Assembly: GCF_000521505.1 (NCBI RefSeq)
Contig: NZ_CP003915.1
Coordinates: 3,720,001-3,784,000, forward strand
Direction: 5' to 3'
From: Advenella mimigardefordensis DPN7
GTDB lineage: Bacteria > Pseudomonadota > Gammaproteobacteria > Burkholderiales > Burkholderiaceae_B
Length of the DNA: 64,000 nt
The position numbers and the translations under genes were made by a program. Positions 1 to 8,234 of this stretch are shown piece after piece (position 1 is the first letter of the stretch; every line of letters begins with the position of its first letter). Under the pieces are notes generated by a model, which was not told the DNA's origin, made no database searches, and saw nothing but the letters and a program-made list of their open reading frames with translations.

Positions 1-80
1 TGCGCTTCACTTCGCTCGTTGTGACCAACTCGCGGCGGGACTCGCACCCGCAGGAGTACGCCCATGCTGGGCGTACGATA
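1..80 (-). mobile_element. 5' end of a probable group II intron (partial, runs off the left edge)
   Basis: Read on the minus strand, the sequence begins GTACGCCCAGCATGGGCG, forms a 9-bp stem with a 3-nt loop (56-76), and continues through a GGGTGCGAGTCCCGCC segment, GAGTTGGTCAC and AGCGAAGTGAAGCGCA. From memory these are typical of domain I near the 5' end of bacterial group II introns. It begins a few bases behind the T-run of the terminator at 81-112, and some bacterial group II introns (class C) insert just behind terminators. The reverse transcriptase/maturase would lie outside the window. The T-arm-like segment is not part of a tRNA. Recognition is by eye only. Confidence 0.5.
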
Positions 81-112
81 AAAAAAAGCCCAAGACCTTG
101 CGATCTTGGGCT
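81..112 (-). terminator. Rho-independent terminator (minus strand)
   Basis: A perfect 9-bp stem, AGCCCAAGA (87-95) with TCTTGGGCT (104-112), encloses an 8-nt loop. On the minus strand it is followed by seven T residues (81-87), a classic intrinsic terminator. It would end the small RNA proposed at 113-240, or a long transcript from coq7. Confidence 0.85.
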
Positions 113-240
113 AAATCCACCAAAGGAGGAGGGTGGAGGAGACAACCTTGGCAAGACGTATGGCAAGAAACTCAAGCAGCAGGCAGATAAGAGCAATACA
201 ACCGTTTCTTTCTGCGGGCAGTGCAAGCTGTTACTGAGGC
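81..240 (-). ncRNA. Candidate small RNA with an anti-Shine-Dalgarno hairpin loop (5' end unknown)
   Basis: On the minus strand CCACC (136-132) pairs with GGTGG (121-117) and the 10-nt loop reads CTCCTCCTTT, an anti-SD sequence. A second CTCCTCC lies directly 5' (142-136). The hairpin is followed by the terminator at 81-112, so the block looks like the 3' part of a short non-coding transcript. CCUCC-loop RNAs and a toxic small RNA family have been described in proteobacteria; membership is possible but not shown. No clear promoter could be fixed, so the right boundary is arbitrary. No credible open reading frame overlaps. Confidence 0.4.
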
Positions 241-730
241 GCCAACTTTATTCTTCGTTTGTGGCGAACTGCAGAACCGCTATCACTGCTTCCTGCGAAT
301 TTCCGAAAGTCCATTTCGTCATCCGTTAGACAAATAGTACTGCTTTTTTTTGTGCAATGCAAGAAAAATATCAATCAAGCGTTTGAATTCGCACCCAATT
401 TACTTCAATCTGTTTCAAATAAGACACACCCGACACACATGTCCATAGGTAATTACGCGGGTGTTGGGGTATGTCTCTATATTTTTCACCCTCGCAAGTA
501 ATAAATACAGAACGATTAGCAATATTGTTGCATAGTCACAACATTCTGGAATGGTTTTGGTCTGAATGGTGTCGGAGCAGATAAGCCGGAATCACATGAT
601 CTGGATCACAGCGCACCGGGATCCAGAGCGAATCGGAATGCCGTGACCCGCCTTTCACCAGCGCTGGTCTGCGCACCCGACTTGCGTTGCAGTGCGAGAA
701 GCAAGTCCCGACTGCGAACGCTCACATGCC
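241..730. other. Non-coding gap, nothing firm recognised
   Basis: About 490 bases between the candidate small RNA and the end of coq7. Short open frames here have no ribosome binding site or recognisable domain. The left half is AT-rich and could carry the promoter of the small RNA, but no convincing -35/-10 pair was found. No repeat, tRNA or terminator was seen. Confidence 0.4.
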
Positions 731-1408
731 TTAAATGCGGTAAGCCAGCGTAGTCATGACTTTGGACATGGCCGTCATGATACCGCGCACCGGTAAGGGC
801 AACGGCGTACCGCCATGCTCCTCGGCCGTTTCGCGATGGTGGATCTCATCTTCCTTCATCTGCTGCACAATCGCGCGTGAGCGGCTGTCCTGCTCGGGCA
901 GATCGGTCAGGTGACGCTCCAGATGCGCTTCCACCTGGCGTTCCGTTTCGGCCATGAAGCCCAGATTGCGCTCGCGACCGGCGGCACTGGCCAGCACCCC
1001 CAGCCCGAAAGAACCGGCATACCATAGCGGATTGAGCAGGCTCGTATGGCTGTTCAGTTCACGAATACGGTCGCGGCACCAGGACAAATGGTCCACCTCT
1101 TCCTGGGCGGCCGTCTCAAACACCTTGCGTACCGATGCTTCCTTGCACATGAGTGCCTGCCCGCGATACAGTGCCTGGGCGCATACTTCTCCCACGTGAT
1201 TCACGCGCATCAGGCCAGCTGCATGCCGGGCCTGCGCCTGGCTCAATTCGGGTTCCGCAGTTGCCATTTGCAGACCTGCAGGATTGGGACGCGAGGCTCG
1301 CGAAGCGCCGGAGAGCACTTCAAGCGCAGTCCCGATTTCTGCCAGCACCCGGTCGGCAAGCGAATAACGACGGTCAAATTCATGTACAGCAATAGCTTTT
1401 TCGGTCAT
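731..1408 (-). CDS. coq7: Demethoxyubiquinone hydroxylase Coq7
   Basis: Di-iron monooxygenase that hydroxylates 2-polyprenyl-3-methyl-6-methoxy-benzoquinol in ubiquinone biosynthesis, acting at the inner membrane. The 225-residue product is full length. The four-helix di-iron signature is visible: E74 in HVGEV, E104 and H107 in EEVDH, E156 and E160 in the ETERQVEAHL helix, and E188/H191 in EDEIHH. The first ~60 residues are the variable N-terminal extension common in betaproteobacterial members. It is monocistronic and divergent from the OsmC-thyA-folA genes. Family assignment is secure. Confidence 0.95.
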   Translation of the reverse strand: MTEKAIAVHEFDRRYSLADRVLAEIGTALEVLSGASRASRPNPAGLQMATAEPELSQAQARHAAGLMRVNHVGEVCAQALYRGQALMCKEASVRKVFETAAQEEVDHLSWCRDRIRELNSHTSLLNPLWYAGSFGLGVLASAAGRERNLGFMAETERQVEAHLERHLTDLPEQDSRSRAIVQQMKEDEIHHRETAEEHGGTPLPLPVRGIMTAMSKVMTTLAYRI

Positions 1409-1546
1409 AAGTCAGCCTGTGTTGGAAAGGACAGGAAAAAATGGCACAGTCACCCGGGACTGATTTGGTAACCCGGTGAGGTCTGCCCGATCGTCTATTG
1501 TAGCAATGGGTTATGATTTGCTTTTGATTTAATGCAGGAAACAATC

Positions 1547-1969
1547 ATGGAATGCAATATCGAATGGAATGGCCCCGAAGGCATGCTGTTCGTTGCCACA
1601 ACCGGCAGCGGCCACACCGTTGCCATGGATGGCGCGCCTGAAGGCGGTGGTAACAATCTGGCGCCACGCCCCATGGAAATGATGCTGGTCAGCGCAGGCG
1701 GCTGCTCGGCCTACGACGTCGTGCTCATTCTTAAGCGTGGCCGCCACCAGGTGACCCGTTGCCAGGTCACGGTGCAGGGCGAACGGGCCGAGACCGACCC
1801 GAAGATTTTTACCAAAATCCATTTCGTCTTCACGGTCACGGGCAAAAATCTGCCTGAAAAAGCGGTGGAACGGGCCGTCAGCCTGTCTCATGAAAAATAC
1901 TGCTCTGCCGTTGCCATGCTGGAAAAATCGGCAGCCATTACCCACTCATACGTGATCGCCGAGGCATAA
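1547..1969 (+). CDS. OsmC/Ohr family protein (YhfA-like)
   Basis: A 140-residue OsmC-fold protein. The family uses two cysteines for thiol-dependent reduction of organic hydroperoxides, though the YhfA-like branch has no firm role. The pair is present: one Cys in SAGGCSAYD and one in the helix [12 protein letters not shown]. An in-frame ATG lies 15 bases upstream (1532), but AGGAA at 1536-1540 is spaced correctly for the ATG at 1547, which is chosen. The stop is 2 bases before thyA, so the genes are probably co-transcribed. Confidence 0.85.
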   Translation: MECNIEWNGPEGMLFVATTGSGHTVAMDGAPEGGGNNLAPRPMEMMLVSAGGCSAYDVVLILKRGRHQVTRCQVTVQGERAETDPKIFTKIHFVFTVTGKNLPEKAVERAVSLSHEKYCSAVAMLEKSAAITHSYVIAEA

Positions 1970-1971
1970 CG

Positions 1972-2769
1972 ATGAACCAGCAGTATGAAGATTTCATGCG
2001 TCATGTCATGGAGCATGGCGTCACCAAGACAGACCGCACCGGAACAGGCACCCTCTCGGTCTTCGGGCATCAGATGCGCTTTAATCTGGCCGAGGGCTTT
2101 CCCCTTGTCACCACCAAAAAGCTGCACACCAAAAGCATTTTCATTGAACTGCTGTGGTTCCTGCGCGGCGACTCGAACGTGCGCTGGCTGCAGGAACGCG
2201 GCGTCACCATCTGGGATGAATGGGCCGACGCCCAGGGCAACCTGGGGCCGGTGTATGGCGTGCAATGGCGCTCGTGGCCCAAACCGGATGGCGGCCATAT
2301 CGACCAGATCACCCAGGTCATTGAACAGATCAAAGCCAACCCGGATTCCCGCCGCCTCATTGTCTCGGCCTGGAATGTGGCCGACATCGGACAGATGAAA
2401 CTGCCGCCCTGCCACGCGTTCTTCCAGTTCTACGTGGCCGACGGCAAACTGTCCTGCCAGCTGTACCAGCGCAGCGCCGACATTTTCCTGGGCGTGCCCT
2501 TCAATATAGCCAGCTATGCCCTGCTCACCCATATGGTGGCGCAACAATGCAATCTGGAGCCAGGCGATTTTGTCTGGACCGGTGGCGACTGCCACTTGTA
2601 CAGCAATCATCTTGAACAGGCACAACTGCAATTATCACGTACGCCCTATCCTTTTCCAAAACTGATCATCCGTCGCAAACCCGATTCCATTTTCGACTAT
2701 GAATATGAAGATTTTGACATTGCCGATTACCAGTTTCATCCGCATATCAAGGCGCCGGTAGCCGTCTGA
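1972..2769 (+). CDS. thyA: Thymidylate synthase ThyA
   Basis: Converts dUMP and methylene-tetrahydrofolate to dTMP and dihydrofolate in the cytoplasm. The 265 residues match the usual length for the E. coli-type enzyme. The nucleophile is C147 in LPPCHAFFQ, preceded by the phosphate-binding [11 protein letters not shown] segment and followed by [13 protein letters not shown], which binds dUMP and folate. It sits between the OsmC-like gene and folA. Pairing with folA is functional, since DHFR regenerates the folate that ThyA oxidises. Confidence 0.98.
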   Translation: MNQQYEDFMRHVMEHGVTKTDRTGTGTLSVFGHQMRFNLAEGFPLVTTKKLHTKSIFIELLWFLRGDSNVRWLQERGVTIWDEWADAQGNLGPVYGVQWRSWPKPDGGHIDQITQVIEQIKANPDSRRLIVSAWNVADIGQMKLPPCHAFFQFYVADGKLSCQLYQRSADIFLGVPFNIASYALLTHMVAQQCNLEPGDFVWTGGDCHLYSNHLEQAQLQLSRTPYPFPKLIIRRKPDSIFDYEYEDFDIADYQFHPHIKAPVAV

Positions 2770-2831
2770 ACCTGGCCGTTCAGACGCAGCTGCCGTGACC
2801 GCCCGCCTGCACACCCAATACAGGAACCGAC

Positions 2832-3356
2832 ATGCCTTCATTGATTATTCTTGTTGCCTATGCCATCGAAAACCGAGCCATCGGCGTCAACAACACCCTG
2901 CCCTGGCATCTGCCGGGCGACCTGAAACGCTTCAAAACCCTGACCATGGGTAAACCCATCATTATGGGTCGCAAGACCTGGGAGTCGATTGGCCGCCCGC
3001 TGCCGGGCAGGCGCAATATCGTGATTACCCGCCAGCCGGATCTGAGTGCCGACGGCGTGGATGTAGTGAACTCGCTGGAAGCGGCCATCGCGCTGGCGTT
3101 CGAGCAGAGCGAAACGGCTTTCGTGATCGGCGGCGAGCAGATTTACGCCCAGGCCATTGAAAAATCGCAGCAGGTGATGGCAACTGAAATTCATCAGTCT
3201 GTCGATGGTGATGCCTTCTTCCCCGACCTGGATGAAAAACAATGGCGTGAAACATCCCGCGATGCGCAGCCCGAAGAGAATGGCCTGAACTACGATTACG
3301 TGGTTTATGAGCGTATTCCGAAAGACCTGCAACAGAGTACGGTCAGCATTCCCTGA
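2832..3356 (+). CDS. folA: Dihydrofolate reductase FolA
   Basis: NADPH-dependent reduction of dihydrofolate to tetrahydrofolate. The 174-residue product has the family signature: GVNNTLPWHLPGDLKRFK with D30 as the catalytic acid, the NADPH-binding IIMGRKTWESIGRPLPGRRN segment, and VIGGEQIYAQA. The ATG follows AGGAACCGAC, a good ribosome binding site. It lies 62 bases behind thyA, in the same transcription unit. It is convergent with the ABC gene livF, the stops being 14 bases apart with no evident terminator. Confidence 0.97.
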   Translation: MPSLIILVAYAIENRAIGVNNTLPWHLPGDLKRFKTLTMGKPIIMGRKTWESIGRPLPGRRNIVITRQPDLSADGVDVVNSLEAAIALAFEQSETAFVIGGEQIYAQAIEKSQQVMATEIHQSVDGDAFFPDLDEKQWRETSRDAQPEENGLNYDYVVYERIPKDLQQSTVSIP

Positions 3357-3370
3357 TCCTGACCTTGCCG

Positions 3371-4093
3371 CTACTGTTGCCCGCCGCCCAGATATAGCTG
3401 GATGATCCGGGGATCGTCCAGCAATTGCGCTGCCGCTCCTTCAAGCGCAATTTCACCGGTTTCCAGCACATAACCGAAGTCGGAGATCTGCAAGGCAGCG
3501 CGGGCATTCTGTTCAATCAGCAGTACCGATACACCATCGTCACGCAGGCTGGCTACCATTTGCAAAATGTCCCGAACGATCAGCGGCGCCAGCCCTAGAC
3601 TCGGCTCATCCAGCATCAATAGCCTGGGAGAGGACATGAGCGCCCTGCCCAGCGCCAGCATTTGCCGTTCACCGCCCGAGAGCGTGTAGGCCTTCTGTTT
3701 TTTTCTCTCATGTAGCCGCGGGAAGCGGGCATAAACGTTATCTAACCGCACACGCACAGCCGTCCTGTCTGCCCGTTTTGCATAGGCACCCAGCAACAAA
3801 TTTTCATAGACGCTCATTTCCCCGAACAGTTCGCGCTGCTCCGGCACCAGACAGATGCCTTGTTCAACACGGCTTTCCACATCAATGTGCTGCAGATCGA
3901 CCCCATCATAGGTCACGACGCCCTGTGAAGGGCGCAACCCCATCAACGCGGACAACAGCGTGGTCTTGCCTGCGCCGTTAGGCCCGATGACAGAAACAAT
4001 GCTGCCGTCCGGCACCTGCAGCGAGACGTCCCGAACCGCCGCCACATGACCATAGGAAACACTCAGTCCCGATACATTCAGCATGCTAGTCAT
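3371..4093 (-). CDS. livF: Branched-chain amino acid-type ABC transporter ATP-binding protein (LivF-like)
   Basis: A 240-residue ATPase of the LivF subfamily. Walker A is GPNGAGKTT, the ABC signature LSGGERQML and Walker B LLMLDEPSLGL, with the switch histidine replaced by the usual LivF-type LLIEQNA. It is the last gene of the large minus-strand operon. The ATG overlaps the stop of livM-livG by 4 bases (ATGA). LivF-type systems import branched-chain amino acids but also aromatic acids; in this operon indole-3-acetate or a related auxin is the likely cargo (inference). Confidence 0.9.
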   Translation of the reverse strand: MTSMLNVSGLSVSYGHVAAVRDVSLQVPDGSIVSVIGPNGAGKTTLLSALMGLRPSQGVVTYDGVDLQHIDVESRVEQGICLVPEQRELFGEMSVYENLLLGAYAKRADRTAVRVRLDNVYARFPRLHERKKQKAYTLSGGERQMLALGRALMSSPRLLMLDEPSLGLAPLIVRDILQMVASLRDDGVSVLLIEQNARAALQISDFGYVLETGEIALEGAAAQLLDDPRIIQLYLGGGQQ

Positions 4094-5886
4094 TCGCCGG
4101 TTCCTCCCAGGTAGGCATCCTGCACTTTTTTATCGGCACGCACCTGCTGTGGCGACCCTTCGATCAGCTTGGCGCCGAAATTCATCACAACCAGCCGATC
4201 CACCAGTTTCATCACAAAATCCATATCGTGTTCGACAATCAGGATGGTCAGTCCTTCAGCCTTCAATTGGCGCAACAGCGTGGCCAACACTTCCTTTTCA
4301 TGCTTGCGCAGACCGGCCGCCGGTTCGTCCAGAATCAGCAATACAGGATCAGATGCCAGCGCCCGGGCAATTTCCAGTATCCGCTGAAGCCCCAACGGCA
4401 ACTTGCCCGCCGGCGTATACTCGCTGCCTTCAAGACCGATCCGCTGCAACTGTTTATAGGCCTGATCCAGAATACGATTTTCTTCAGCCCGATTCAGCCC
4501 CAGGCCCGAACGTATAAACCCAGCCGAGCCTCTCATATTGGCACCAAGTGCAACGCTATCGAGCACGCTCATGGCGGGCCGCAATTTGACATGCTGGAAG
4601 GTCCTGGCCACACCCATACGAGCAATCTGTCGCTGTGATTTGTGCGTCACGTCCTCGCCCAGAAAATGGATACGCCCTTCTGTTTTCCCTAATACACCTG
4701 TAATAAGGTTAAACATGGTGGACTTACCTGCCCCATTGGGGCCGATCAAGCCGACGATTTCACCTGCGGTCACGGTAAAGCTGACATTATTGACGGCAAC
4801 CAGTCCGCCAAAACGGCGCACAACGCCGTCTACGCTCAGCACTTGAGTGCCTGCCGCCAGCGGCGCCCTTTCGGTCAGGGGGGGTTCACCCGAGGGTTGA
4901 TAGCGTTTTTTATCGGCCGTCACACTTTGCTGCGACACACGCTTGCGTTTGGCAACGAACGACATGATGCCGCCTCGAGCGAAATGCAAGAGCAGAATAA
5001 AGAGCGCACTGAATACGATTGCCTCAAGCTGACCGCCTCGGGACGATACCAAGGGGAGAACATCCTGAATGTAATTTTTAGAAATCAGCACCCCGGCTGC
5101 GCCCACGAGTGCTCCCGACAAAAAGCCGACTCCGCCCAAAATAGCCATCAGCAGATAATTGATACTGGCGTGCAGATCAAACGGCGAAGGGCTTACAAAG
5201 CGGTTCATATGCGCATAAAGCCACCCGGCCAATGCCGCAAATACGGCGGCTGTAACGAACAGTTTAAGCCTGACCACGAACGCATCTTCACCCACACTGG
5301 CCAGCAGAACAGAACCACCACGCAAACTGCGGATGACCCGGCCTGCCCTGGATCGCAGCAAGTAATATGAAAACAGCAGCGCAAGCCCCACCAGCAGCCA
5401 TATGAGGTAATACATCTGCAATGGACTGAGAAGCGCAACATTACCCAGTGAAACCGGCGGAATATTGGTAATGCCGGTATTGCGGCCCAGCATGTCCATA
5501 TTGCCGAACAATAGCGAAATTGACAGGCCCCAGGCGATGGTACTCAGGGGCAAAAAATGACCGCCCAGCCGCAGCGTAATGCAACCGATAATCAATGCAC
5601 ACGTGGCTGTAATCAGAATCGCCGCCAGCAGTCCCATCCATGCGGATAGATCAAAGTGAGTGGTCAGATAGGCGGTGGTATAAGCGGCAACACCTACAAA
5701 AGCCGCCTGTCCAAAAGACGTTGCTCCGCCCACACCGGTCAGCAGCACCAGACCAAGTGCGACCAGTGCCCCAATGCCGATATCATTCATCAGCGAAATG
5801 CCGAACTTGCCCAGAAACCAGGGCAATCCCAGAATGAACAGCGCTCCCAATATAAATACGACGACACTGCGCAGGGACGTTTTCAT
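4090..5886 (-). CDS. ABC transporter permease-ATPase fusion (LivM-LivG)
   Basis: A single 598-residue polypeptide carries both subunits. Residues ~1-320 are a hydrophobic LivM permease with the family segment TGVGGATSFGQAAFVG; residues ~345-598 are a LivG ATPase with Walker A GPNGAGKST, a signature region LPLGLQRILEIARAL and Walker B LLILDEPAAGL followed by LIVEHDMDFV. Separate LivM and LivG are the commoner arrangement, but fused forms are known. No frameshift is needed: it is one open frame with an ordinary linker. It overlaps its neighbours by 4 bases on both sides, so translation is coupled. Confidence 0.9.
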   Translation of the reverse strand: MKTSLRSVVVFILGALFILGLPWFLGKFGISLMNDIGIGALVALGLVLLTGVGGATSFGQAAFVGVAAYTTAYLTTHFDLSAWMGLLAAILITATCALIIGCITLRLGGHFLPLSTIAWGLSISLLFGNMDMLGRNTGITNIPPVSLGNVALLSPLQMYYLIWLLVGLALLFSYYLLRSRAGRVIRSLRGGSVLLASVGEDAFVVRLKLFVTAAVFAALAGWLYAHMNRFVSPSPFDLHASINYLLMAILGGVGFLSGALVGAAGVLISKNYIQDVLPLVSSRGGQLEAIVFSALFILLLHFARGGIMSFVAKRKRVSQQSVTADKKRYQPSGEPPLTERAPLAAGTQVLSVDGVVRRFGGLVAVNNVSFTVTAGEIVGLIGPNGAGKSTMFNLITGVLGKTEGRIHFLGEDVTHKSQRQIARMGVARTFQHVKLRPAMSVLDSVALGANMRGSAGFIRSGLGLNRAEENRILDQAYKQLQRIGLEGSEYTPAGKLPLGLQRILEIARALASDPVLLILDEPAAGLRKHEKEVLATLLRQLKAEGLTILIVEHDMDFVMKLVDRLVVMNFGAKLIEGSPQQVRADKKVQDAYLGGTGE

Positions 5887-6938
5887 TCGTCGATCTCCTC
5901 GTTGTTGTCTTCATCATGTGCGGTCAGCACTGAACGAACCATCAATACAGGAATCAACAATCCGAACACAATGACTTCCTTGAGCGCGCCATTCCAGAAC
6001 GACGAAAAACTCTCCACAATACCAACGGCAAGTGATCCGATCATAGTCAGCGGATAGCTCACCAGGCCGCCGATAATGGCGCCCACAAATGCCTTGAGAC
6101 CAAGCATGAATCCGGAGTCGTAATAAATGGTATTCACGGGTGAAATCAGCACCCCAATCATGCCGGCAAGCACCGAGGCGAAAAGATAGACCAGCGTCGC
6201 CGTCTTCACCGGCCGGATACCGACAATACGGGCGCCGACACGGTTAACCGAGGTTGCACGCAACGCCTTGCCGGTCAGGGTGAATTCAAAAAACAGATAG
6301 AACATGATGCTCAGCACAATGGCAACTGCAATCGTCAGCGCTAACTGCCCGCTCACCGTGACGTTGCCGAACAAAGCAATATCCAGATCGGTGAACGACT
6401 CGGTCCGAAAGCCTTCCGGTCCGAAGAACAGCAACCCCAGCCCGACAAACAGAAAGTGAATGGACAGCGAAACAATAAGCAGGATCAGCGACGAAGCATC
6501 GGCAATCGGCTGCAACGCAATGCGCGCAATCAGAGGAATAATGGGGGTCACCAAAAGCACGGCAGCCACAATCTGAAGCAACATCGAATCGTTGCGCCCG
6601 ACGATCGACCATGCCAGCAGACACGGCACAAGTGGCGCTACACCCCAGCACGCAATCGCCCGAGGCACCTGCCGCCATTCATGTCTGCGGGCAAGACTGA
6701 GCAGCTCCACGACCAGCGCAACCACCGCGAGTACAATCACCAGGCCAATCGTGGGGGGCACAATACCGGCCTGCAAAGAGGCAAGGCTCAGGGCGGCGAA
6801 TGCGGCCACATCACCAAAGGGCACAAAGATGACCCGGGTAACGGAAAATACCATTACCAGTCCGATACCTGCCAGCAGGTAGACGGCGCCATTGGACAAA
6901 CCGTCTACCGTCAGCATATAAGCCACTTCCCAATCCAT
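5883..6938 (-). CDS. livH: Branched-chain amino acid-type ABC transporter permease (LivH-like)
   Basis: An inner-membrane permease of 351 residues with multiple hydrophobic segments. The N-terminus has the typical LivH start, GLSNGAVYLLAGIGLVMVFS, and the cytoplasmic loop GKALRATSVNRVGARIVGI expected to contact the ATPases. It is somewhat longer than the usual ~300 residues because of an extra charged stretch around residue 85 and a charged acidic tail. It forms the pore with the LivM half of the fusion. The gene overlaps livM-livG by 4 bases. Confidence 0.9.
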   Translation of the reverse strand: MDWEVAYMLTVDGLSNGAVYLLAGIGLVMVFSVTRVIFVPFGDVAAFAALSLASLQAGIVPPTIGLVIVLAVVALVVELLSLARRHEWRQVPRAIACWGVAPLVPCLLAWSIVGRNDSMLLQIVAAVLLVTPIIPLIARIALQPIADASSLILLIVSLSIHFLFVGLGLLFFGPEGFRTESFTDLDIALFGNVTVSGQLALTIAVAIVLSIMFYLFFEFTLTGKALRATSVNRVGARIVGIRPVKTATLVYLFASVLAGMIGVLISPVNTIYYDSGFMLGLKAFVGAIIGGLVSYPLTMIGSLAVGIVESFSSFWNGALKEVIVFGLLIPVLMVRSVLTAHDEDNNEEIDE

Positions 6939-7001
6939 TGTGTGTTCCGTCCGACGTTACTCGTTAATCTTGCGATGCGCCTGGCTTCGCTGCCCGCCCC
7001 A

Positions 7002-8171
7002 TCATTTTTCAGGGATATATTTCCATTTGCCTTTTTCCAGACGAACCAGCACCCGGCCGCGTTCATCGCTACCGAAAGAATCGCCCTGTTTGAAGGTATA
7101 GACGCCGTGCGTACCGGCCACTTGCGTGCCCGACATGATGGCATCGCGCAGACCCGCTCTGAACTCGGGGGTGCCCGGCCTGGCCTTGCCCTCAGCGATG
7201 ACTTTTTTGGCGGCCTCTGCTGCAATCAGCCAGGCATCAAAGGCATAAGCAGAATAGGCATCGGTCGACGGCTTGCCATTGGTTTTTTGAAAAACCTCAT
7301 GAAACCTGCCGGACATCTGCTTGACGGGATGATCCTCGGGCAACTGTTCCGCCACAATCACCGGCCCGGTTGGAGCAATTAGTCCTTCCGCAGAAGAACC
7401 GGCAACACGAATGAAATCAGGATTGATGAGCGAGTGCGCGCCATACAGTTTGCCTTTGTAATTCCTGTCTTTCAATGCCAGGTAAGGCAAAGCACCTGGT
7501 GTTCCCGCCCCGCCGGTCATCACGGCATCCGGGCGCTTGGCAATAATTTTCAGGACCTGCCCGTTCACCGATGAATCAGATCGTGCAAATCGTTCATTGG
7601 TCACAACTTTGATGCCGGCCGTGTCCGCTTCCTTGACCAGGTTGTCGTACACCAAATCACCCCAGGCGTCGGAAAAGCCAATATACCCAACCGTTTTGAC
7701 GCCATCGCGTTTCATCTGACCCACTACGGCGCTGATCATCAACCGGGCCGACTGTGCCGTTGTCACATACCAGGCGGCATTCTCTCCCGTAGTACTGGCC
7801 GGGCTGATGCCGATCAGCGCGGTTTCCGCTTCGCGCGCGACCGGCAGGGCCGCAAGCGTTGCCGGCACATTGGATGATCCGATCAGAATATCAACCTTGT
7901 TGTCCTGTGTCAGTTTCCGGGCATTGCGTGCTGCGCTCGATGGGTCGGTGGCATCGTCCAGCACAATCAGCTCAAGCTTATTGCCGTCAACATCAGGAAT
8001 CATCGCCTGCCCTGCCTTGGCACCCTGCTCATAGGGAATGCCGATGGACGAACCCGGTCCGGTTAGCGCCGTGATGAGTCCGACCTTGATGGTATCGGCA
8101 TGTGCAAGACCAAATGATCCCACGCCACTCAGAATGCCGATCAGTACCGCCTGTTTAAGCCGATGTTGCAT
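7002..8171 (-). CDS. Periplasmic substrate-binding protein, LivK family (copy 1)
   Basis: A type I periplasmic binding protein of 389 residues. The signal peptide ends near AHA-DTIKVGL, and the mature part begins with the family motif GLITALTGPGSSIGIPYEQG. AGGAGA precedes the ATG. It is clearly paralogous to the next gene upstream (shared YIGFSDAWGDL, APTGPV, AGTHGVY, FGSDER), so the operon supplies two receptors to one transporter. Ligand is not evident from sequence; the catabolic context suggests an indolic or aromatic acid. Confidence 0.9.
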   Translation of the reverse strand: MQHRLKQAVLIGILSGVGSFGLAHADTIKVGLITALTGPGSSIGIPYEQGAKAGQAMIPDVDGNKLELIVLDDATDPSSAARNARKLTQDNKVDILIGSSNVPATLAALPVAREAETALIGISPASTTGENAAWYVTTAQSARLMISAVVGQMKRDGVKTVGYIGFSDAWGDLVYDNLVKEADTAGIKVVTNERFARSDSSVNGQVLKIIAKRPDAVMTGGAGTPGALPYLALKDRNYKGKLYGAHSLINPDFIRVAGSSAEGLIAPTGPVIVAEQLPEDHPVKQMSGRFHEVFQKTNGKPSTDAYSAYAFDAWLIAAEAAKKVIAEGKARPGTPEFRAGLRDAIMSGTQVAGTHGVYTFKQGDSFGSDERGRVLVRLEKGKWKYIPEK

Positions 8172-8234
8172 TTTATTCTCCTGATTTTCCGTATGGATCG
8201 GCCCGGTCGCACTCGGGTCGGACCGAGAACCTGT

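Noticed and set aside
1..60. tRNA-like T-arm (GCGGG ... CCCGC with a 7-base loop)
   Set aside because: The loop is TGCGAGT rather than TTCRANY, and no acceptor, D or anticodon arm can be drawn; the group II intron pattern explains it better.
21..329. 102-codon frame across the terminator region
   Set aside because: It crosses an intron-like segment, a strong terminator and a hairpin, has low-complexity content and no domain.
4090..5886. LivM-LivG fusion as a sequencing or frameshift artefact
   Set aside because: Both halves are in one continuous frame with a normal linker and both genes keep all motifs; fusions of this kind are known.
6456..7382. 308-codon open frame on the plus strand
   Set aside because: Antisense to livH and the first receptor gene; rich in Gln, His and Arg, as expected of a shadow.
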